A DNA stretch of 64,000 bases from Streptomyces sp. NBC_00433 (GTDB lineage Bacteria; Actinomycetota; Actinomycetes; Streptomycetales; Streptomycetaceae). Shown in pieces: positions 36,379 to 45,150 of this stretch; the first letter of the stretch is position 1, and each line of letters starts with the position of its first letter. The notes under the pieces were generated by a model. That model saw nothing but the letters and a program-made list of their open reading frames with translations, made no database searches and was not told the DNA's origin. The position numbers and the translations under genes are program-made. Location of the stretch: assembly GCA_036015235.1 (NCBI GenBank), contig CP107926.1:7546001-7610000 (forward strand), read 5' to 3'.

Positions 36379-36466
36379 TGGTGTCCGAGGGGGGACTTGA
36401 ACCCCCACGCCCGATAAAGGGCACTAGCACCTCAAGCTAGCGCGTCTGCCATTCCGCCACCCGGAC
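36379..36466 (-). tRNA. tRNA-Leu, anticodon GAG
   Basis: Class II tRNA, 85 bases plus an encoded CCA (36379-36381). Acceptor stem GTCCGGG pairs with CTCGGAC, discriminator A. Anticodon arm CTAGC-TTGAGGT-GCTAG gives anticodon GAG (codons CUC/CUU). A long variable arm follows, and the T arm is GGGGG-TTCAAGT-CCCCC. A good terminator lies immediately downstream. Confidence 0.95.
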
Positions 36467-36654
36467 GGGTGTGACGACACGGCCTCGCGGCCGTGGCGAC
36501 GGGGTAAACCATAGCAAAGATCAGGAGGTGCCGATCACCGCCGCCGGGCGCGCTGGCGGGGGTGAGCCTTGGGGGTCGCGGGGGGCGCGGGGCAGGATGG
36601 GGGAGGCATCCGCCGCGTGCGGCGGGCGGGTGGGCGACGAGGAGGAGAGACAGC

Positions 36655-37992
36655 GTGAGCGAGTCCAGGCCTGGCAGTGCGGACAGCGGGAAAGTCACCG
36701 GTGAGGACGAGGTCGTCGACCTGTGCAGTGAGCTGATCAGGATCGACAGCAGCAACTACGGCGACCACTCGGGCCCCGGGGAGCGGGCCGCGGCCGAATA
36801 CGTGGCGGAGAAGCTCGCCGAGGTCGGGCTCGCACCGCAGATCTTCGAGTCCCACCCGGGCCGTGCCTCCGTGGTCGCCAGGGTCGAGGGTGTGGACCGG
36901 TCGCGGCCCGCGCTGCTGATCCACGGGCACACCGACGTCGTACCGGCCAACGCCGACGACTGGACCGTGCACCCCTTCTCCGGCGAGGTCGCCGACGGGT
37001 GCGTGTGGGGCCGGGGCGCGGTCGACATGAAGGACATGGACGCGATGACGCTCGCGGTGATCCGCGACCGGCTGCGCAGCGGGCGCAAGCCGCCGCGGGA
37101 CATCGTGCTGGCCTTCCTGGCCGACGAGGAGGCCGGCGGCACCTTCGGCGCCAAGCACCTGGTCGCCAAGCACCCGGACCTCTTCGAGGGCGTGACCGAG
37201 GCGATCGGCGAGGTCGGCGGCTTCTCCTTCACCGTCAACGACGACCTGCGGCTCTATCTGATCGAGACCGCGGAGAAGGGCATGCACTGGATGCGGCTCA
37301 CCGTGGACGGCACCGCGGGCCACGGGTCGATGACCAACAAGGACAACGCGATCACCGAGCTGTGCGAGGCGGTCGGGCGGCTCGGCCGGCACGAATTCCC
37401 GGTCCGCGTCACCAAGTCCGTCCGCGGCTTCCTCGACGAGCTGTCCGACGCGCTCGGCACCGAACTCGACCCGGAGGACATGGAGTCGACGCTCGCCAAG
37501 CTCGGCGGCATCGCCAAGATGATCGGCACCACGCTGCGCAATTCCGCCGCCCCCACGATGCTCGGCGCCGGCTACAAGGTCAACGTCATCCCCGGCCAGG
37601 CCACCGCCCACGTCGACGGGCGCTTCCTGCCCGGCTACGAGGACGAGTTCCTGGCCGACCTCGACCGCATCCTCGGCCCGCGCGTCAAGCGCGAGTCCCT
37701 GCACAGCGACAAGGCGGTCGAGACCGACTTCGACGGCGCCCTGGTCGACGCGATGCAGGCCGCGCTGGTCGCCGAGGACCCGGGGGCGCGGGCGGTGCCG
37801 TACATGCTCTCCGGCGGCACCGACGCCAAGTCCTTCGACGACCTGGGCATCCGCTGCTTCGGCTTCGCGCCGCTGCGGCTGCCGCCCGAGCTGGACTTCG
37901 CCGGGATGTTCCACGGAGTGGACGAGCGGGTGCCGGTCGACGGCCTGCGTTTCGGTGTCCGCGTGCTCGACCGCTTCATCGAACACAGCTGA
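36655..37992 (+). CDS. M20 family metallopeptidase
   Basis: 445 residues from a GTG after GAGGAGGAGA. Di-zinc M20 motifs: LLIHGHTDVVPAN (first His and Asp), GRGAVDMKDMD (bridging Asp), ADEEAGG (catalytic Glu-Glu), a dimerisation/lid domain starting AEKGMHWMRLTVDG, and late GGTDAKSF and FHGVDERV with the last His. No signal peptide, so cytosolic. It should cleave dipeptides or N-acyl amino acids. A strong hairpin terminator follows it, separating it from the chaplin genes. Confidence 0.9.
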   Translation: MSESRPGSADSGKVTGEDEVVDLCSELIRIDSSNYGDHSGPGERAAAEYVAEKLAEVGLAPQIFESHPGRASVVARVEGVDRSRPALLIHGHTDVVPANADDWTVHPFSGEVADGCVWGRGAVDMKDMDAMTLAVIRDRLRSGRKPPRDIVLAFLADEEAGGTFGAKHLVAKHPDLFEGVTEAIGEVGGFSFTVNDDLRLYLIETAEKGMHWMRLTVDGTAGHGSMTNKDNAITELCEAVGRLGRHEFPVRVTKSVRGFLDELSDALGTELDPEDMESTLAKLGGIAKMIGTTLRNSAAPTMLGAGYKVNVIPGQATAHVDGRFLPGYEDEFLADLDRILGPRVKRESLHSDKAVETDFDGALVDAMQAALVAEDPGARAVPYMLSGGTDAKSFDDLGIRCFGFAPLRLPPELDFAGMFHGVDERVPVDGLRFGVRVLDRFIEHS

Positions 37993-38008
37993 CCTGTCGG
38001 TCGTGTGT

Positions 38009-38042
38009 ACCCGTACCGGTGATCTCCTTCGCCGGTACGGGT
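38009..38042 (+). terminator. hairpin terminator after the M20 peptidase gene
   Basis: Perfect 11-base arms ACCCGTACCGG (38009-38019) and CCGGTACGGGT (38032-38042), 12-base loop, 17 bases after the stop codon. Confidence 0.75.
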
Positions 38043-38140
38043 GAACGGCCCGGTGCTTTCGTAGCGCAATTCCTCAGGACGTCGTTACGACGGTGTGGTC
38101 CGCAGGCTGGGACCGCACTTGTCCATGAGGAGGAATGAGA

Positions 38141-38374
38141 ATGATCAAGAAGGTCGTCGCCGCTGCGGTCGCCACCGGCGGTCTCGTGCTCGCGGGTGCG
38201 GGCATCGCTGCCGCCGACTCCGGTGCCCAGGGCGCCGCGGTGCAGTCCCCCGGTGTGCTGTCGGGCAATGCCGTCCAGGTCCCGGTCCACATCCCGGTGA
38301 ACCTCTGCGGAAACACGGTCTCCGTGATCGGGCTGCTCGACCCCGCCTTCGACAACGTCTGCGTCAACGACTGA
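38141..38374 (+). CDS. chpH: short chaplin ChpH
   Basis: 77 residues. Signal peptide (MIKKVVAAAVATGGLVLAG ... IAAADS) then a single chaplin domain: SPGVLSGNAVQVPVHIPVNL, with paired Cys in NLCGNTV and DNVCVND. Short chaplins assemble into amphipathic amyloid fibrils that coat aerial hyphae and spores. The start at 38141 gives a normal distance to AGGAGGA; the ATG at 38135 is too close. Its position beside a long chaplin and near mshC matches S. coelicolor chpH. Chaplin promoters are under developmental (sigma/bld) control, but I cannot identify the promoter. Confidence 0.9.
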   Translation: MIKKVVAAAVATGGLVLAGAGIAAADSGAQGAAVQSPGVLSGNAVQVPVHIPVNLCGNTVSVIGLLDPAFDNVCVND

Positions 38375-38502
38375 TGCCGCCGCGGCCGCGCCCCCCGGTG
38401 CGGCCGACGCAGGATCGGCCCCGGGCGCACCCACCTGCGTTCCGGGGCCACTCGCCATTTCCAGGCAAGTCCCCGCACGCGGGGGAAGGTTAGGGGTAAC
38501 AC

Positions 38503-39378
38503 ATGCGACAGGTCGCAACAAAGGGCCTGCTCACCGCGGTCGCCACCGGCGGCGTGATCGCCGCGACCGGCGGTCTCGCGTACGCCGAGGCGGGCGCGTT
38601 CGGCACAGCCGCGGACTCGCCGGGCGTGCTGGCCGGCAACCAGCTCCAGGCACCGGTGCACGTCCCGGTCAACCTGTGCGGCAACACCGTCAACGTCGTG
38701 GGCCTGCTGAACCCGGTGTTCGGCAACCGCTGCGCCAACGTCTCCGCCCACCGGGGCGTCGGCTCGGGCGGCTCCGTCGCACACGGCGGCGCCCACGGCT
38801 CGCCGGGCGTCGGTTCCGGCAACTCCGTCCAGGCACCGGTGCACGTCCCGGTCGACGTGTGCGGCAACGCCGTGACGGTGGTTGGCGCGCTGAACTCGGC
38901 ACTCGGGAACAACTGCGCGAACGTCAGCACGCCGCCCGGCCACCCGGGAGCCCCGGGCAATCCGGGTACGCCCGGCACCCCGGGCACCCCGGGCACCCCG
39001 GGGACTCCCGGCACCCCGGGCAACCCCGGTACGCCCGGCACCCCGGGTATGCCTGGCAACCCGGGCACCCCGGGGACTCCCGGCACCCCGGGGACTCCCG
39101 GCACCCCGGGCAACCCCGGTACGCCCGGAACCCCGGGTACGCCTGGTAACCCCGGCACCCCGGGTACGCCCGGCAACCCCGGCACCCCGGTGAACCCGGG
39201 TACCCCCGGCACCCCGGCCGCACCGGTCACCCACCGCACGCCCACCGCACCCGGCACGGGCGCCGGCAACCTCGCGCACACCGGCGCCGACGGCATGGCC
39301 CTCAGCTCCTTCGCCGCCGGCGCGCTGCTGCTCGGCGGCGCCCTGCTCTACCGCCGCGGCCGCGGAGCCCGGGGCTGA
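38503..39378 (+). CDS. chpC: long chaplin ChpC-like with collagen-like repeat and sortase signal
   Basis: 291 residues. Signal peptide, two chaplin domains (near 39-85 and 102-146, each with the two conserved Cys), then about 28 uninterrupted Gly-X-Pro triplets (mostly GTP and GNP), a short Thr/Pro linker, the sortase motif LAHTG, a hydrophobic helix and an RRGRG tail. Long chaplins are attached to peptidoglycan by class E sortase at LAxTG and anchor the short chaplin fibrils. The collagen-like spacer is unusual; known long chaplins have a less regular hydrophilic spacer. Position next to chpH supports chpC orthology. Confidence 0.88.
   Translation: MRQVATKGLLTAVATGGVIAATGGLAYAEAGAFGTAADSPGVLAGNQLQAPVHVPVNLCGNTVNVVGLLNPVFGNRCANVSAHRGVGSGGSVAHGGAHGSPGVGSGNSVQAPVHVPVDVCGNAVTVVGALNSALGNNCANVSTPPGHPGAPGNPGTPGTPGTPGTPGTPGTPGNPGTPGTPGMPGNPGTPGTPGTPGTPGTPGNPGTPGTPGTPGNPGTPGTPGNPGTPVNPGTPGTPAAPVTHRTPTAPGTGAGNLAHTGADGMALSSFAAGALLLGGALLYRRGRGARG
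38938..39189 (+). repeat. collagen-like Gly-X-Pro coding repeat
   Basis: 252 bases encoding 28 consecutive Gly-X-Pro triplets inside the long chaplin gene. Near-identical nine-base units (GGCACCCCG, GGTACGCCC, GGGACTCCC) and larger duplicated blocks show recent slippage or recombination. Length is likely to vary between strains and to cause assembly errors. Confidence 0.9.
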
Positions 39379-39400
39379 GCCTGTGCGGGCACGGCCACCG

Positions 39401-39424
39401 GGCCGGTCCGCGGCAGGACCGGCC
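39401..39424. terminator. hairpin terminator between chpC and the DUF5703 gene
   Basis: Perfect nine-base arms GGCCGGTCC (39401-39409) and GGACCGGCC (39416-39424) with a six-base loop, between two convergent genes. Confidence 0.7.
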
Positions 39425-39437
39425 TGAGCGGGTCACC

Positions 39438-39626
39438 TCACCAGGTGGCCCGCACCTGACGGATGATCCGGCGCCTGAGCCGTACGCGTCTGCTCCCGTC
39501 GGGATAGAGGCGGAGGCGGTCGACCTCCCAGTGTCCGTACTCCGCCTCGTCGGTCAGCAACCGTGTCGCGTCCTTGCGGGAGACCCCACGCGGCACGTAC
39601 ATCTCTCTGAATTCGTATTCCGGCAT
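39438..39626 (-). CDS. DUF5703 family protein
   Basis: 62 residues, basic. The sequence EYEFREMYVPRGVSRKDATR and the segment EYGHWEVDRLRLYPDGSRRV, with the RRRIIRQ tail, are the conserved DUF5703 pattern found next to the chaplin/mshC region in streptomycetes. No function known. The ATG at 39626 is 47 bases from the divergent next gene. Confidence 0.88.
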   Translation of the reverse strand: MPEYEFREMYVPRGVSRKDATRLLTDEAEYGHWEVDRLRLYPDGSRRVRLRRRIIRQVRATW

Positions 39627-39673
39627 CGCATCTATTGTGCAAGCAACGCCCCGGTGCGGATAGCGTCTCCCTC

Positions 39674-40282
39674 ATGTCTGATGACGTGCAGCCCACGGCG
39701 GCCGAGGTCCGTGCCGCAGTCGAGGCGGTCAAAGCCGCGCTCGACCGGCATCTCGACGCGATCGAGAAGCGCAGCGGCGAGGACGACCCCGCCGTTCACG
39801 AGGCGTTCGAGGCGCTGGCCTCGGCCGCCGAGTCGTACGACGAGTTGCTGTACGACGCCTACGACGAGGTGACCCCGCTCGAAGTGCCCACCGGCGGCTC
39901 GATGCCGGAGTACGAGGGTCCCGAGGAGCCCGAGGCGATCAGCGTGCTGATCCGCCGCGACTACACGATCGTGGCACCCGACCGGCTCTTCTCGCAGGCC
40001 AGACATGCGAGCGAGGACACCGACGGGTCGGCGACCGCGACCGTCAACGCGGCGCTGGGAGTGATCTTCGGGGAGTACGAACCCGACGAGATCGCCCAGC
40101 GGCACAAGGACTTCGGCTTCGAGGAGGGCGACTCCACCGTGTGGGTCTCCGCGGTGGAGCCGGCCGAGCCGGGGGAGTGGCTGGAGACCCCCTTCGACCA
40201 GGCCGACCCGCACCTGGTGGTGTGCCGCTTCGACGTCAGCGCGGTCTTCGACGACGAGCTGGGCGTGCTCGACCGCGACTGA
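39674..40282 (+). CDS. conserved acidic actinobacterial protein
   Basis: 202 residues, strongly acidic, no membrane segment. A helical N-terminus (AAEVRAAVEAVKAALDRHLD) is followed by a mixed region (ISVLIRRDYTIVAPDRLF; DSTVWVSAVEPAEPGEWLE). A conserved hypothetical protein in streptomycetes at this locus; I do not know a function. Divergent from the DUF5703 gene, followed by a strong terminator. Confidence 0.75.
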   Translation: MSDDVQPTAAEVRAAVEAVKAALDRHLDAIEKRSGEDDPAVHEAFEALASAAESYDELLYDAYDEVTPLEVPTGGSMPEYEGPEEPEAISVLIRRDYTIVAPDRLFSQARHASEDTDGSATATVNAALGVIFGEYEPDEIAQRHKDFGFEEGDSTVWVSAVEPAEPGEWLETPFDQADPHLVVCRFDVSAVFDDELGVLDRD

Positions 40283-40292
40283 CCCCCGCCGG

Positions 40293-40319
40293 GGCCCCGG
40301 GGACTGCGCCCCCGGGGCC
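40293..40319. terminator. bidirectional hairpin terminator
   Basis: Ten-base arms GGCCCCGGGG (40293-40302) and CCCCGGGGCC (40310-40319) with a seven-base loop between two convergent genes. Confidence 0.7.
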
Positions 40320-40348
40320 GCGCTGTCGCCGGCAGGTCCTCCTGCGCG

Positions 40349-42913
40349 TCAGCCCCGCGCCGTCAGCTCGCGCAGGACGGACACCAGCCGGGTCGTGCGC
40401 TCCGTCGCCGGCGGGCCCGCCACCGCCTGGGCCAGGTGCTGCTCCGCGCCCTGCACCACCGAGAGGTGGCGCTCGCCGCGGCCGAACGCCGTATAGACCC
40501 AGGAGCGGGTCAGCAGCGGCCCCGCGTCGCCCGGTACGACCACCACCGCGGCGGCCCAGCGCATGCCGGCCGCCTGGTGCCCGGTCACCGCCCAGCCGTG
40601 CCGTACGGTCGCCGCCACGTCCTCGCGGGGGACGACGACCGGTCCCCGCTCGCACTCCAGCCGCAGGCCGTCCGGCTCCGCGCCGGTGACCGTGCCGGGC
40701 AGCGTACGACCGGGCACGGGCACGTGCACGACCCGGTCGCCCGGGTCGAAGCCGCCGAAGCGGCCGGGGCCGGGGTTGAGGCGCTCCTTGAGCGCGGTGT
40801 TGAGCGCCCGGGTGCCGACAGGGCCGCCGTGGCCGGTGGTGACCACCTGGACCTGCGCCCCCTCGACGCCGAAGGCCCGCGGGACCGAGTCGGCGACCAG
40901 CTGGACCGTACGGTGCACGGCCTCGCGCGGATCGCGCACCGGCACCACCACGACCTCCTTGTCCGGCGCGTCCACGGCGGTCAGCTCGCCCTCGCCCACG
41001 CAGGACACCAGCTCGCCGATCGGCCCCGGGTCCGGCGTGCGGGACACCACCCGCGGGCACACGCGGGCCGCCAGCAGGTCCGCGAAGACCCGGCCGGCGC
41101 CGGCCGACCACAGGGCGTGCGGGTCGCCGCTGAGCACCAGCCGGGCGCCGTCGGGGACCGACTCCACGAGGGTCGTGGCCTCCTCGACGGACAGCTGCGG
41201 CGCGTCGAGCACGGCCAGCAGGTCGAGGTCCAGGCTGCCGTCCGCGGCCCGGCCGGGGCCCTCGGCGCCCGAGAGCAGGCCGTCCACGGTCACGGCCGCG
41301 TCCTCGCCCACCGCGGCGGCGAGCCTGCGGCGGCCGTTCTCCGTGTACGCGGCGGCATACGCGCGCAGGCCGGCGGCCCGTGCGGCGGCCACCAGGGCGG
41401 CGGGTTCCGCGCGGGCCGCCTCGCCGCCGGAGTGCACGACCAGGCCGCTGCCCGCCGCGGCCTTGATCAGCTCGGCGGCCGACGGCGTCGGGGCGGCGGC
41501 CCCCGCCCAGCCCGCGTCCGCGTCCTCCAGGGACCGCAGCAGGCGGAAGAAGCCCTCGGCGAGGCTCTCCTCGGCCATCGCGTAGCGGTCGAGGCCGAGC
41601 AGCAGCGAGACGTCCCCCGCGTCCTCCGCATCCTCCTCGCCCTCCTGGAAGACCAGCACCTGGCCGTCGGCGACGGCCCCGGCGACCGCGGCCTCCGGGT
41701 CGGGCACGGAGTATCCGCCCAGCGCGGCGTGCAGGTCGGCGGGCGCCAGCGCGGTGTGCCCGCGCAGGGCGGCGTCCTCCAGCACCCGGGCGACCAGCGC
41801 ACGGCCCCGCCGCTCGTCCCCGGGCCCGACGGCCCCCCCGAGCAGCCCCCGGGCGAACGCGTCCCCCTGCTCGACCCGCACCCCGCCGATCCCGAGCACC
41901 AGCCAAGGATCCCCCCGCAACTGCCCGGCGGCCCCCTCCCCGAGCACCCGCACCACTTCCCCGGCCAACTCCCCGGGCGCCCCGCCTTCGACCAACACGG
42001 CAGCAGCCGCGGCCACGGCCCCGGCATCCACCCTCACCCGCCCCGCAGCGTCCCGACCTGCCCCGACCTGTCGGCCACCGAGCGGGCGGGAGTCGCCCGC
42101 AGGACCGGGGGCGGTGCCCTGCGGCCGGGAGGTGTCCAGGTCCGGGGCCGCGGTCCCGGCGCCCGGGTGCCCGAGGGGGTCACCCGCAGGCCCGCGGGCC
42201 GGGCCCTGCGGCAGGGCGCCGCCCCCGCTCGCGTCTGCTGTCCCGGTGCCGGGTTGCCCGGCGGAGCCGGCCGCCAGGCCGCCCTGCGGGCGGGCGGAGT
42301 CCGCGCTTGGGCCCACCGGCCCGCTGCCGGGCCGGTGGGCAGATGCCGCAGCGCCGGTCGCCGGGCGGTCGGCGCCCGCCGGGCTGCCGTCCGAGCCCGG
42401 GGCGTCTGCGCCTTGGGCGGCTGTTCCGGCGGAGTCGCCCGCCGGGCTGCCACCCGGCCGGGCGGCGTACGCGCCTTGGGCCGCTGTTCCAGCGGCGGAC
42501 GGCTCGGCGGAGTCGTCCGCCGCGGCGGCGGACGCTCCGGCCGCAGGCTCGTCCGCCCCTCCGTCAGCGTCAGTCGGGGCGTCGGCCCCAGCGGAATCCG
42601 TGCCGCCGTCCAGGGCCGGGTCCGGGCTGTCGGCGGGACCGGGGCCCTCGCCCGGCGCAGGAGCGGCGTCGGGGCCGCCAAGGGCCGGGGTGGAGGTCTC
42701 GGCTGCCTCAGCCGCCTGCAAGGCGGCCACTTCCGCCGCCATCGCCTCGCGGCGCTTGCGGCGGGCCTCCGCCGCGTCGCCGCGGGGGGCCGGAGCGGCG
42801 GGGCTTTCGCCGCGCTCGATGGAGCGCATGGCCGCCGCGAGGTCGGCGAGGCTCACCGAAGGGCGCTCGGGGGCGGGGCCCGCCGGAGGCGGTGGCGGGG
42901 CGGTGGGGGGCAT
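40349..42913 (-). CDS. RecD2-like helicase homologue with degenerate ATPase motifs
   Basis: 854 residues. The first ~300 are low-complexity Ala/Gly/Pro/Asp sequence. From about 310 the layout follows RecD-like helicases: a helix-hairpin-helix type region (GVRVEQGDAFARGLLG), the motor region, and a C-terminal UvrD-type part with GWAVTGHQAAGMRWAAAVVV and SWVYTAFGRGERHLSVV. The Walker A place reads VVHSGGEAARA, without GKT, and the DEAQ box reads LDAPQLS. ATP hydrolysis is therefore doubtful. The C-terminal motifs are well kept, so the protein is under selection, perhaps as a DNA-binding or regulatory paralogue. Confidence 0.7.
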   Translation of the reverse strand: MPPTAPPPPPAGPAPERPSVSLADLAAAMRSIERGESPAAPAPRGDAAEARRKRREAMAAEVAALQAAEAAETSTPALGGPDAAPAPGEGPGPADSPDPALDGGTDSAGADAPTDADGGADEPAAGASAAAADDSAEPSAAGTAAQGAYAARPGGSPAGDSAGTAAQGADAPGSDGSPAGADRPATGAAASAHRPGSGPVGPSADSARPQGGLAAGSAGQPGTGTADASGGGALPQGPARGPAGDPLGHPGAGTAAPDLDTSRPQGTAPGPAGDSRPLGGRQVGAGRDAAGRVRVDAGAVAAAAAVLVEGGAPGELAGEVVRVLGEGAAGQLRGDPWLVLGIGGVRVEQGDAFARGLLGGAVGPGDERRGRALVARVLEDAALRGHTALAPADLHAALGGYSVPDPEAAVAGAVADGQVLVFQEGEEDAEDAGDVSLLLGLDRYAMAEESLAEGFFRLLRSLEDADAGWAGAAAPTPSAAELIKAAAGSGLVVHSGGEAARAEPAALVAAARAAGLRAYAAAYTENGRRRLAAAVGEDAAVTVDGLLSGAEGPGRAADGSLDLDLLAVLDAPQLSVEEATTLVESVPDGARLVLSGDPHALWSAGAGRVFADLLAARVCPRVVSRTPDPGPIGELVSCVGEGELTAVDAPDKEVVVVPVRDPREAVHRTVQLVADSVPRAFGVEGAQVQVVTTGHGGPVGTRALNTALKERLNPGPGRFGGFDPGDRVVHVPVPGRTLPGTVTGAEPDGLRLECERGPVVVPREDVAATVRHGWAVTGHQAAGMRWAAAVVVVPGDAGPLLTRSWVYTAFGRGERHLSVVQGAEQHLAQAVAGPPATERTTRLVSVLRELTARG

Positions 42914-42945
42914 TGCGGCCTCCGTCGGGGGAGCGGGGCGCGGCT

Positions 42946-43926
42946 TCAGAGCGTGCTCCAGTCGTGGTCCGGGTAGCGGTGCAGCGGCGCTGACACGTCG
43001 TCCAGCGCCTGGCGGATCTCATCGGGAAGCGTAAGGGCCTCCACTGACAGCGCCGCCGTGAGCTGCTGGGCGTTGCGCGCGCCGAGCAGCGGTGCGGCCA
43101 CGCCGGGGCGGTCGCGTACCCAGGCGAGGGCGACGTGCAGGGGGGAGACGGCGAGGCCGTCGGCCGCTATGGCCACCGCGTCCACGATGAGGGCGGCGGT
43201 CTCGTCGAGGTAGGGCTCGACGAAGGGCGCCATGTCCTCGGAGCCGCCGCGGGAGTCCTGCGGGGTGCCGCCGCGGTATTTGCCGGTGAGGACGCCGCGG
43301 CCCAGCGGCGAGGAGGGCAGCAGCCCGAGCCCCAGGTCGAGGGCGGCGGGCAGCACCTCGCGTTCGACTCCGCGCTGGAGCAGGGAGTATTCCATCTGCG
43401 TGCTGGCCAGCGCGGTCCGCCCGGACCCGGCGAGCTGCCAGGTCGCGGCCTTGGCGAGCTGCCAGCCGCAGAAGTTGGACACCCCGACGTAGCGGGCCCG
43501 GCCGGAGCTGACGGCGATGTCGAGCGCCTGGAGCGTCTCGTCCAGCGGTGTGCCCGGGTCGAAGGCGTGCACCTGCCACAGGTCGACGTGGTCCGTGCCG
43601 AGCCGCTGCAAGGACGCGTCCAGCGCGGACAGCAGGTGGCCGCGGGAGGTGTCGAAGCGCCGGTCGGGGTCGGGCACGCTGCCCGCCTTCGTGGCGATGA
43701 CCAGGTCGGAGCGCGGCACCAGGTCCTCGATGAGGCGCCCGAGCAGGTATTCGGCGCCGCCGTCCGCGTAGACGTCCGCGGTGTCGACCAGTGAACCCCC
43801 GGCGTTCCAGAAGGTCTTGAGCTGGTCGGCGGCGTCGCGTTCGCCGGTGTTGCGCCCCCAGGTGAGCGTGCCGAGCCCGAGCCGGGACACGCGCAACCCG
43901 GTACGGCCGAGGTGCCTATGCTCCAT
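42946..43926 (-). CDS. aldo/keto reductase
   Basis: 326 residues, TIM-barrel AKR. Opening HRHLGRTGLRVSRLGLGT, catalytic Asp and Tyr in LVDTADVYADGGAEYLLG, Lys in VIATKAG, His in WQVHAFD, and NADPH loop GVSNF. A complete catalytic tetrad; substrate unknown, probably small aldehydes or ketones. It lies 32 bases downstream-side of the RecD-like gene on the same strand and is divergent from the F420-type oxidoreductase gene. Confidence 0.92.
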   Translation of the reverse strand: MEHRHLGRTGLRVSRLGLGTLTWGRNTGERDAADQLKTFWNAGGSLVDTADVYADGGAEYLLGRLIEDLVPRSDLVIATKAGSVPDPDRRFDTSRGHLLSALDASLQRLGTDHVDLWQVHAFDPGTPLDETLQALDIAVSSGRARYVGVSNFCGWQLAKAATWQLAGSGRTALASTQMEYSLLQRGVEREVLPAALDLGLGLLPSSPLGRGVLTGKYRGGTPQDSRGGSEDMAPFVEPYLDETAALIVDAVAIAADGLAVSPLHVALAWVRDRPGVAAPLLGARNAQQLTAALSVEALTLPDEIRQALDDVSAPLHRYPDHDWSTL

Positions 43927-44055
43927 GGGCGCTGAGATTACTGCCCGCACCGCCCTCATGGGCGGCAGTGACGTACCCGACAGGCCCCCGTGGCGGCGCC
44001 GCGCGCTACAGTCCGGGGGGACAACGACGTTACTGACCAGTACAAGGGGAGTGCG

Positions 44056-45105
44056 ATGAAGCTCGGGATCAACCTCGGCTACTGGGGCGCCGGTATGGAT
44101 TCGGACAACCTCGCCGTCGCCCAGGAGGCGGACCGCCTCGGCTACTCCGTCTGCTGGGCCGCCGAGGCCTACGGCTCCGACGGCCCCACCGTGCTGTCCT
44201 GGGTGGCCGCGCAGACCGAGCGGATCGACGTCGGCTCCGCCATCTTCCAGATCCCGGCCCGCACCCCGGCGATGACCGCGATGACCGCCGCGACCCTGGA
44301 CTCCCTGTCGGGCGGCCGCTTCCGCCTCGGCCTCGGCGTGTCGGGACCGCAGGTCTCCGAGGGCTGGTACGGCGTGAAGTTCGACAAGCCGCTGTCGCGG
44401 ACCCGCGAGTACGTCGAGATCGTCCGCAAGGCGATGGCCCGCGAGCGGCTGAGCTACGAGGGCGAGCACTGGACGCTCCCGCTGCCCGGCGGCCCCGGCA
44501 AGCCGATCAAGCTGACCGTGCACCCCGAGCGCGAGCACATCCCGCTCTACATCGCCGCGATCGGCCCGAAGAACCTGGAGCAGACCGGCGGGATCGCCGA
44601 CGGCGCCCTGCTGATCTTCCCCTCCGCCGCCCATCTGGAGGACACCGCGCTGCGCCACCTGCGCGCGGGCCGCGAGAAGGCCGGGCTGACCCTCGACGGC
44701 TTCGACGTCTGCCCGACCCTGCCGCTCGCGGTCGGCGACGACATCGCGGCGCTCGCGGACGTCTTCCGCCCGTACACCGCGCTCTACGTCGGCGGCATGG
44801 GCAGCCGCAAGCAGAACTTCTACAACCGGCTCGCGCAGCGCATGGGGTACGAGAAGCAGGCCGCCGAGATCCAGGACAAGTACCTGGCGGGCGACAAGAA
44901 CGGCGCCGCCGCTGCCGTACCGCAGGAGCTCATCGACTCCACCTGCCTGCTCGGCCCGGTCGCCCGCATCGCCGACGGGATGCGCGCCTACGCGGAGGCC
45001 GGGGTCACCACGCTCACCCTCGCCCCGGCCGGCTTCACGCTCCAGGAGCGCGTCGCGGGGCTGCGGGCGGGCGTCGAGGCGCTGGAACTGGCCGGACTGG
45101 CGTAG
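44056..45105 (+). CDS. LLM-class F420-dependent oxidoreductase
   Basis: 349 residues, luciferase-like TIM barrel. Features: LGINLGYWGAGMDSDNL, CWAAEAYGSD, DVGSAIFQIPARTPAMTAMT, SGGRFRLGLGVSGPQVSEGW and PLYIAAIGPKNLEQ. This is the F420-type group typical of actinobacteria; it transfers hydride from reduced F420 to an unknown substrate. Strong AAGGGGAG site before the ATG. Its expression is likely constitutive, within conserved chromosome. Confidence 0.88.
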   Translation: MKLGINLGYWGAGMDSDNLAVAQEADRLGYSVCWAAEAYGSDGPTVLSWVAAQTERIDVGSAIFQIPARTPAMTAMTAATLDSLSGGRFRLGLGVSGPQVSEGWYGVKFDKPLSRTREYVEIVRKAMARERLSYEGEHWTLPLPGGPGKPIKLTVHPEREHIPLYIAAIGPKNLEQTGGIADGALLIFPSAAHLEDTALRHLRAGREKAGLTLDGFDVCPTLPLAVGDDIAALADVFRPYTALYVGGMGSRKQNFYNRLAQRMGYEKQAAEIQDKYLAGDKNGAAAAVPQELIDSTCLLGPVARIADGMRAYAEAGVTTLTLAPAGFTLQERVAGLRAGVEALELAGLA

Positions 45106-45150
45106 GGGCCGGACTGGCACAGGGCGCCGCCCGGACGCGGCGGGGAGCCC

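Noticed and set aside
36311..36430. Upstream extension of the alpha/beta hydrolase frame
   Set aside because: It would run through the tRNA-Leu terminator and part of the tRNA itself; the ATG at 36310 is the sensible start.
38938..39189. Tandem short repeats that could be taken for a CRISPR array or microsatellite
   Set aside because: Units are nine bases, in frame, without spacers, and encode Gly-X-Pro triplets of the long chaplin.
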